From: Dehalococcoidia bacterium
GTDB lineage: Bacteria; Chloroflexota; Dehalococcoidia; Lucifugimonadales; UBA1123
Length of the DNA stretch: 45,448 nt
Reading direction: 5' to 3'
Assembly (NCBI GenBank): GCA_009838465.1
Contig: VXRN01000048.1
Location: 1-45,448 of the forward strand
Below are positions 40,823 through 45,448 of this stretch, piece after piece. Under the pieces are notes generated by a model that did not search any database, was not told where the DNA came from, and saw only the letters and a list, made by a program, of their open reading frames with translations. Numbering within the stretch: position 1 is the first letter of the stretch; every line of letters begins with the position of its first letter. A program made the translations under genes and the position numbers.

Positions 40823-41878
40823 ATGGCAAAGAGAACCAGAATTACCCGACCATACCCGACCCATTCATTTCAGGACGCACTTCCCGTTTCGGAGACGATC
40901 CAGCGAGTGAATGGCGGGCAGCCGGTGGAAACCGAACTCCTAGCGGAAGCCCTCGGCACTTCAGCGAAAAGCAGCACTTTCGTACAGAAGCTGAACGCAT
41001 CGTCCAAGTATGGGATGACAACAGGCTCCTATTCAGACCACTTCATAGAGCTTACGGAACTTGGAGAGTCCATAACCGCTCCAGGAAGCCCGCAAGAGCG
41101 ATACGAAGCAGTCGTAGAGGCGGTCACAAAGCCAGAGATATTCAGGGAATTCTATCGAATCTACTCAGGCAAAAGAATGCCGGAGGATATCTACGCGTCG
41201 AACACGCTGGTGCGCGAGCTGGGGGTGCCCCGGGAGCTGACCGAGGAATGCCTGGGAATAATCAGACGAAACGGGCTGGTTTCGGGGCTTGTGTCGGACC
41301 AGTCGGGGGTGTTGATGGTTGGAGCGGTCGCCGAAAGCGAAGCAGCGGGATATTACGGAGCAGAGCCGTCAAATGCGCCAGGACCAGAGTACGCATTCGA
41401 TGATGGAGCACGCGAGAGCGTGAGGAGTCCCTCTGAAAACAGCGCGGAGATCCTCGTAGTCTCGGGGCCGGACGATCCAATACGAGGCAACGTGAGCGGA
41501 CTAGTCGAGGGCCTCTCGGTTCCATGCAGGTCGGTTGAGTTGGAGGACGTGTCGGGTAGAAGAGTAATCTCACAGGAGTTGTCGGAAGCGCTGGACTCGG
41601 CGGGCGGGTGTATCTTTGTGTGGCCTCGGGACTCCGGGCTTGGTAATGATGATGGCGCACCAAGACCGATAGTCTGGGCAGCATTCGGGGCCTTGTCGTA
41701 CAAACTTGGGGATAGGTTGATAGTCCTGGTTAGTGATGACGGAGACGAAACAGCCTTCGGCCTGGTGTCTGGAGATCCGGTGACGTCAGTAGTCTGCGTG
41801 ACACGGGGCGAGAGCGTCTATCCGAAACTCATGGCCGCTCTGGTACAAACTGGAATCGTTAGGATTTCGGTGGGATGA
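40823..41878 (+). CDS. Two-domain protein: winged-helix-like (DUF5343-like) N-terminus, TIR-like C-terminus
   Basis: This 351-residue protein has an N-terminal region (about 15-170) with ALGTSAKSSTFVQKL, YGMTTGSYSDHFIELTELG and FYRIYSGKRMPED, like the DUF5343-type helical domain. The C-terminal part (about 208-350) has a Rossmann-like TIR/CAP12-type pattern: EILVVSGPDDPIRGNV, ISQELSEALDSAGGCIFVW and PRPIVWAAFGALSYKLGDRL. In active TIR-like NAD hydrolases the equivalent segment is FELG; here the Glu is replaced by Ala, so catalysis is doubtful. It may sense nucleotides or be a decayed immune effector. No effector or antitoxin is adjacent. The start ATG has a weak ribosome-binding site. Confidence 0.6.
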   Translation: MAKRTRITRPYPTHSFQDALPVSETIQRVNGGQPVETELLAEALGTSAKSSTFVQKLNASSKYGMTTGSYSDHFIELTELGESITAPGSPQERYEAVVEAVTKPEIFREFYRIYSGKRMPEDIYASNTLVRELGVPRELTEECLGIIRRNGLVSGLVSDQSGVLMVGAVAESEAAGYYGAEPSNAPGPEYAFDDGARESVRSPSENSAEILVVSGPDDPIRGNVSGLVEGLSVPCRSVELEDVSGRRVISQELSEALDSAGGCIFVWPRDSGLGNDDGAPRPIVWAAFGALSYKLGDRLIVLVSDDGDETAFGLVSGDPVTSVVCVTRGESVYPKLMAALVQTGIVRISVG

Positions 41879-42076
41879 CAGGGATAACTTCAGAATTGGT
41901 AATTGTCAGTTCTAGAGTATCTGTTATGTCAAGTGTGGAGTGTTTGAGCTTCAGCATTCCATGCGACACTTTACATAACATTTATAGTGCGAACCAACGG
42001 TTTTCTTGCACCGCCTGTCCCCTCTTCTTCATTTCATCGCTGCCTGACTCTCATTGAATGCCACTCCCGCATTCCA

Positions 42077-43294
42077 TCAGTCGCCGGCTGACGCGAGATA
42101 GGTTTCGGCCAAGAAAGCGTCGCTCTGGGTGATCTGGGACTCGATCATCTCGAGCAAGTCGCCGATGCCGGCGCCGGTGAGAGCTGAGATGAGGACGGCC
42201 TCGTTCGGTCCGGCGCCCACCTGGTCAAGATACTCCATGCGGTCATCTTCGGGCCTGGGAAGCAAATCGGCCTTGTTGAGTGCCATGACTGTCGGGACGC
42301 CGTTCATGTCCATGTCCTCGAGGATTGACTCGACGACGGTGACCTGCTCGGGGGCGTTGCGGTGAGTGACGTCCACGACGTGCAGGACGAGGGACGATTC
42401 GGATATCTCTTCCAGCGTGGCACGGAAGGCCGCTATGAGCGACGTCGGGAGCTTGTGGATGAATCCGACGGTATCGGTGACCAGCACGGGCTGGCCGGAC
42501 GGAAGCTCAATACGGCGCGTGACGGGATCCAGGGTCGAGAACATCAGATTTTCGGCCATGACGCCGGCGTGGGTCATCCTGTTCAGCAGCGTGCTCTTGC
42601 CGGCATTGGTGTACCCGACCAAGGAGACTACGGGAATGCCGTTGCTGGCCCTCTTGGAGCGGTGAAGCCGGCGGTGCCGGCGGACATTCTCCAAGTCTTT
42701 CTTGAGTTTCTGGATGCTGCCCCGTACCAGGCGTCTGTCAGTCTCGATCTGGGTCTCGCCCGGGCCACGGGTGCCGATGCCTCCGCCCGCGCCACCACCG
42801 GAGCCGCCGCGCAGCCTGTCGAGGTGCGACCACTGACCGGCGAGGCGTGGCAGAAGATATTCCTGCTGGGCGAGTTCGACCTGGAGGCGACCCTCGCGGG
42901 TGCGCGCCCTGGACGCGAAGACATCCAGAATAAGCGCGGTTCGATCTATCACCTTTCGTTCGGCATGGCCGCCGGTGTAAGCAAGCGCGCTTTCGAGGTT
43001 GCGCTGCTGGGTGGGCGTGAGCTCGTCGTCGCATATGACGGTGTCCACGTCGAGTTCGTCGCAAAGACGCTTGATCTCTTCGAGCTTACCCTTTCCGACG
43101 TATTCCTGTGTGGGCTTTGGCACGCGCTGGGAGACACGGTCCAGCACCTTCGCCCCGGCGGTCCTGGCGAGTTCTGCGAGTTCGTCGAGCGAGTCCTGGG
43201 GATTCCAGAGCAAGCGTCCACGCTTGGGAGTCGCGCTTACGAGTATGGCGCGCTCCTGCCTGGGCCTGGTGGTCTTCATTCTCTTTCTAGCCAA
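42077..43294 (-). CDS. hflX: GTPase HflX
   Basis: This 405-residue ribosome-splitting GTPase is of the Obg-HflX family. The N-terminal HflX domain (about 15-190) includes [10 protein letters not shown] and the Gly-rich loop [18 protein letters not shown]. The G domain has G1 [10 protein letters not shown]3 DTVGF and G4 NKAD. The C-terminal segment is short. A TTG at 43294 with GGGAGGAGTAA upstream is the best start; the ATG at 43279 is an alternative. The HflX role is in ribosome recovery under stress. The gene is on the minus strand after repeat R2/R1. Confidence 0.93.
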   Translation of the reverse strand: MARKRMKTTRPRQERAILVSATPKRGRLLWNPQDSLDELAELARTAGAKVLDRVSQRVPKPTQEYVGKGKLEEIKRLCDELDVDTVICDDELTPTQQRNLESALAYTGGHAERKVIDRTALILDVFASRARTREGRLQVELAQQEYLLPRLAGQWSHLDRLRGGSGGGAGGGIGTRGPGETQIETDRRLVRGSIQKLKKDLENVRRHRRLHRSKRASNGIPVVSLVGYTNAGKSTLLNRMTHAGVMAENLMFSTLDPVTRRIELPSGQPVLVTDTVGFIHKLPTSLIAAFRATLEEISESSLVLHVVDVTHRNAPEQVTVVESILEDMDMNGVPTVMALNKADLLPRPEDDRMEYLDQVGAGPNEAVLISALTGAGIGDLLEMIESQITQSDAFLAETYLASAGD

Positions 43295-43333
43295 TTACTC
43301 CTCCCTTTCCATGCCCTAGTAGGGATGGACGTT

Positions 43334-43487
43334 CACCCTCACCCCAGCCCTCTCCCTGAGGGAGAGGGGGTTTGTTGATTGAAATTCATAGCTGACCGCG
43401 CACTTGCTTACCTTCTCAGACAGTCTAGGGCGGAAGGAGTTTTCACCCCCATCCTAACCTTCCCCCATCAAGGGGGAAGGGACTTTT
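43334..43487. repeat. Composite repeat: R2 then R1
   Basis: An R2 palindrome (43334-43373) is followed by about 70 bases with GTTGATTGAAATTCATAGCTG, then an R1 palindrome (43444-43487). The order matches 28324-28434 and 45301-45398. It fills the gap between hflX and dapL, ending three bases before the dapL stop codon. Confidence 0.65.
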
Positions 43488-43489
43488 CC

Positions 43490-44656
43490 CTAGCGGGAGC
43501 CGGTGTAGGTGGCGAGGCGTCTCAGTCCTTCTTCCAGCAGGTCGTCGGCAATCGTGAGCGAGAAGCGGATATAGCCTTCGCCGTAGTCGCCGTAGCTGGC
43601 ACCGGGGGTGACAACTATATCGCAATTCTCAAGCAGTTGCTCGGCGAACTCGCCGCTGGTGAAGCCTTCAGGCGTCCTCGCCCATACGTAGAGGCTGGCC
43701 TTGGGCGGGTCAACCTCGAGGCCGATCTCGTCCAGGACGGCGAGGACCTTGTCGCGGCGGCGCTGGTAAACCGCGTTTCGCTCGTCTATCCAGTCGTCCG
43801 AGGTGTTGAGAGCCTCGATCCCCATGTGCTGAATCGCCTGGGGGACGCCGGAATCCAGGTTCGACTTCACGATGAGCAACGCGTTGATCATATCGGCATT
43901 GCCGACCGCCATGCCAAGCCGCCAGCCGGTCATGTTGTAGGTCTTCGAGAGCGAGTGGAACTCCATACCGACATCCATAGCGCCTCGCGCCTCCAGGAAA
44001 GACGGATGGCGGTAGCCGTCGAAAGTCACGTCTGTGTAGCAGGCGTCGTGCATGACGGCAATGTCGTATGACCTGGCGAACTCGATCACCTTGTCGAAGT
44101 AGTCAATGCTCGCTATGGCACCCGTGGGATTGTTCGGGTAGTTGAGCCACATAACCTTCGCCCGTCGCGCGACATCCTCCGGGATGTCCTCAAGCGCGGG
44201 GAGCCAGCCGTTTTCCTCCTTGAGCGGCATCCAGTGGCACTCGCCGCCCGCGAACCAGGTGCCGACCGAGTAAACCGGATAGCCGGGATCGGGGACGAGG
44301 GCGATGTCGCCGGTCTCGATGAAACAGAGGGCGGCGTGTCCTATGCCCTCCTTCGCGCCAATCAGGGAGATGACCTCCTTTTCAGGGTCGAGGGAGATAC
44401 CGAACCTTCGCTGGTACCAGTCGGCGGTCGCCTTCCTGAATTCGGGTAGGCCCTCCGACTCAGGATAGCGATGATTGGGAAGGTCTCCGGCGGTGTCGCG
44501 CAAGACGTCGATCACTGGTGCGGGCGTTTCCAAGTCGGGGTCTCCGATTCCGAAGGATATGACCTCGATGCCCTCGGCGCGCTTCCGGGCTATCTTGCGG
44601 CTGATTTCGACGAACAGGTATGGGGGTATCTTCTCGACTCGGCTGGCGAAATTCAT
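43490..44656 (-). CDS. dapL: LL-diaminopimelate aminotransferase-like (class I/II PLP)
   Basis: This 388-residue fold-type I aminotransferase is closest to LL-diaminopimelate aminotransferase, which makes LL-DAP from tetrahydrodipicolinate for lysine and cell wall. The PLP lysine is K238 in HSLSKTYNMTGWR. Further motifs are GIGDPDLETP (36-45), LIGAKEGI, NYPNNPTGA and VTPGASYGDYGEGYIRFSL. Length fits. Members of this group with similar sequence can also act on other amino acids, so specificity is tentative. GGAGT precedes the ATG at 44656. An iteron-like element lies about 140 bases upstream in the same relative orientation as before aroC. Confidence 0.8.
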   Translation of the reverse strand: MNFASRVEKIPPYLFVEISRKIARKRAEGIEVISFGIGDPDLETPAPVIDVLRDTAGDLPNHRYPESEGLPEFRKATADWYQRRFGISLDPEKEVISLIGAKEGIGHAALCFIETGDIALVPDPGYPVYSVGTWFAGGECHWMPLKEENGWLPALEDIPEDVARRAKVMWLNYPNNPTGAIASIDYFDKVIEFARSYDIAVMHDACYTDVTFDGYRHPSFLEARGAMDVGMEFHSLSKTYNMTGWRLGMAVGNADMINALLIVKSNLDSGVPQAIQHMGIEALNTSDDWIDERNAVYQRRRDKVLAVLDEIGLEVDPPKASLYVWARTPEGFTSGEFAEQLLENCDIVVTPGASYGDYGEGYIRFSLTIADDLLEEGLRRLATYTGSR

Positions 44657-44674
44657 GCTGACTCCGTGTTCTTC

Positions 44675-44708
44675 AGTTGTTAGTCGTTAGTTCTTAGTTC
44701 TTAGTTAT
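44675..44708. repeat. TTAGTT tandem repeat upstream of dapL
   Basis: The units TTGTTAGTCGTTAGTTCTTAG and TTCTTAGTTATCG repeat the motif GTTAGTTCTTA. A related stretch is at 23838-23856 upstream of the SDR gene. Confidence 0.5.
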
Positions 44709-44794
44709 CGGTTGCGTATTTTAACATGGGGTGAAACATGATGGACATGGACAGCGGCAATCTTGTCCAGTTCTCAGCGGTCTCATATATCTCC

Positions 44795-44909
44795 GTTTAT
44801 GATTCAACAGGTGGGAACAGGTGGCTTAACTGGTGACCAACAGGTGAAAAGGTCACCTGAGTTTCACCTGAGATCGCCTGAGCTTAGCTATGGGAAAACT
44901 TTTCTGTCC
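44795..44909 (-). repeat. Iteron-like element, copy B (upstream of dapL)
   Basis: On the minus strand the core reads CTCAGGCGATCTCAGGTGAA, then CTCAGGTGACC, a T-rich turn, and the complements TCACCTG, GGTCACC and two CACCTG units. It matches copy A at 21728-21841 over about 110 bases. Nested alternative pairings are preserved (CAGGTGA/TCACCTG and GGTGACC/GGTCACC). It lies about 140 bases upstream of dapL in the gene's direction. Confidence 0.6.
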
Positions 44910-45448
44910 TTCCAGAATTGGCTCGGTATAACTGGACATTTATGTGTGTCGAGGTTCAGAATCATGGTCGGACGCGCTCCACAATTAGTTTGTATGTTCG
45001 GATTATAGCGCATCTGGGACGTGAAAGTGTAGTCCTGTAAGAAACTGAGGAAGGCCTTACAGGGCCTTGGTCACGAGTAGGATTTACAGGATGGGGAGGA
45101 TGTTCAGGATGGGCGAGTTGGCGAGTGTCGGCCCTTCGGCGTTCCTTGTTTCGATGGGGTGACTGAATTGTAGTTCACCCTAGCCCTCTCCCTCAGGGCT
45201 GAGAGGGGTAGGTATTTGCCCTCACCCAAACCCTCTCCCAGAGGGAGAGGGGACATTCTGCTGGCACTCATAGCTGCTTTGCTCATTTACCCACCCTTGT
45301 GAGCTCCCTCAGGGAGAGGGAATATGTTGATCGGATATCGTAGGTGATTGGATATTCACCCACGCTTGTGAGCCCATCAACGGGGAAGGGACTTTGTATC
45401 TTGATTTTGACATGAGGCGATCACTTGTACAGGATACATCTTGGCGTG
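44910..45448. other. Right-end gap with repeats, no gene supported
   Basis: No credible ORF is present. The stretch contains ATCAGGATTT-type units (45079-45110), two R2-like palindromes (45176-45209 and 45219-45252), and a composite R2-spacer-R1 unit (45301-45398) whose spacer ATGTTGATCGGATATCGTAG matches that at 28362-28400. The window ends within non-coding sequence. Confidence 0.6.

Overview
The window is a G+C-rich bacterial chromosome segment. Genes are compact, GTG and TTG starts are common, and short palindromic repeats fill many intergenic gaps. The gene mix is an NAD-type formate dehydrogenase with formate-tetrahydrofolate ligase, a tungsten/molybdenum aldehyde oxidoreductase, glycolate oxidase GlcDEF, an LL-diaminopimelate aminotransferase, and several uncharacterised families. 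It suggests a Chloroflexota of the Dehalococcoidia/SAR202 type. That placement is inferred from gene content, because no rRNA gene is present.

Positions 1-3200 hold an uncharacterised protein, an MFS transporter and a minus-strand antitoxin pair (AbrB plus HigA-like), followed by the stub of a restriction-methyltransferase. Positions 3222-18000 form a C1/molybdopterin region on the minus strand. nuoE-nuoF-like diaphorase genes and a formate dehydrogenase catalytic subunit are separated by a DUF433/DUF5615 module. Next come an operon of a moeA-solute-binding-domain fusion, mobA, moaD and an aldehyde:ferredoxin oxidoreductase, then a nuclease-like gene broken by an in-frame TAA, a second moeA, and fhs. 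The cofactor genes plausibly supply the formate dehydrogenase and the aldehyde oxidoreductase, while Fhs takes up or releases formate.

Positions 17950-23831 carry a tandemly duplicated unknown protein, an MFS exporter, a HEPN-like ORF with a possible frameshift, a restriction-enzyme remnant, aroC, and a short-chain dehydrogenase-like protein lacking its catalytic residues. Positions 23996-28199 encode glcD-glcE-glcF. They are followed by a protein whose linker is built from dispersed repeat sequence and by an MrfA-like helicase.

The most notable find is at 34428-35909. It is a thioredoxin-NHL gene in which an in-frame TGA replaces the first active-site cysteine (C-U-I-N-C), with a perfect 7-bp hairpin 18 nt downstream that looks like a bacterial SECIS. 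It is therefore a strong selenoprotein candidate. It lies just upstream of a DUF255/YyaL-type thioredoxin-fold gene and downstream of tenA.

The right part holds tRNA-Arg(UCU), a DUF6391-like protein, a small HTH gene with a consensus promoter and its own terminator, smpB, a lipoprotein S41 protease, a TIR-like protein, hflX and dapL. Three copies of an unusual iteron-like element (11-91, 21728-21841, 44795-44909) keep inverted-complementary units while changing unit sequence. Two of them lie upstream of aroC and dapL in the same relative orientation. No CRISPR array, complete insertion sequence, integrase or rRNA was seen.
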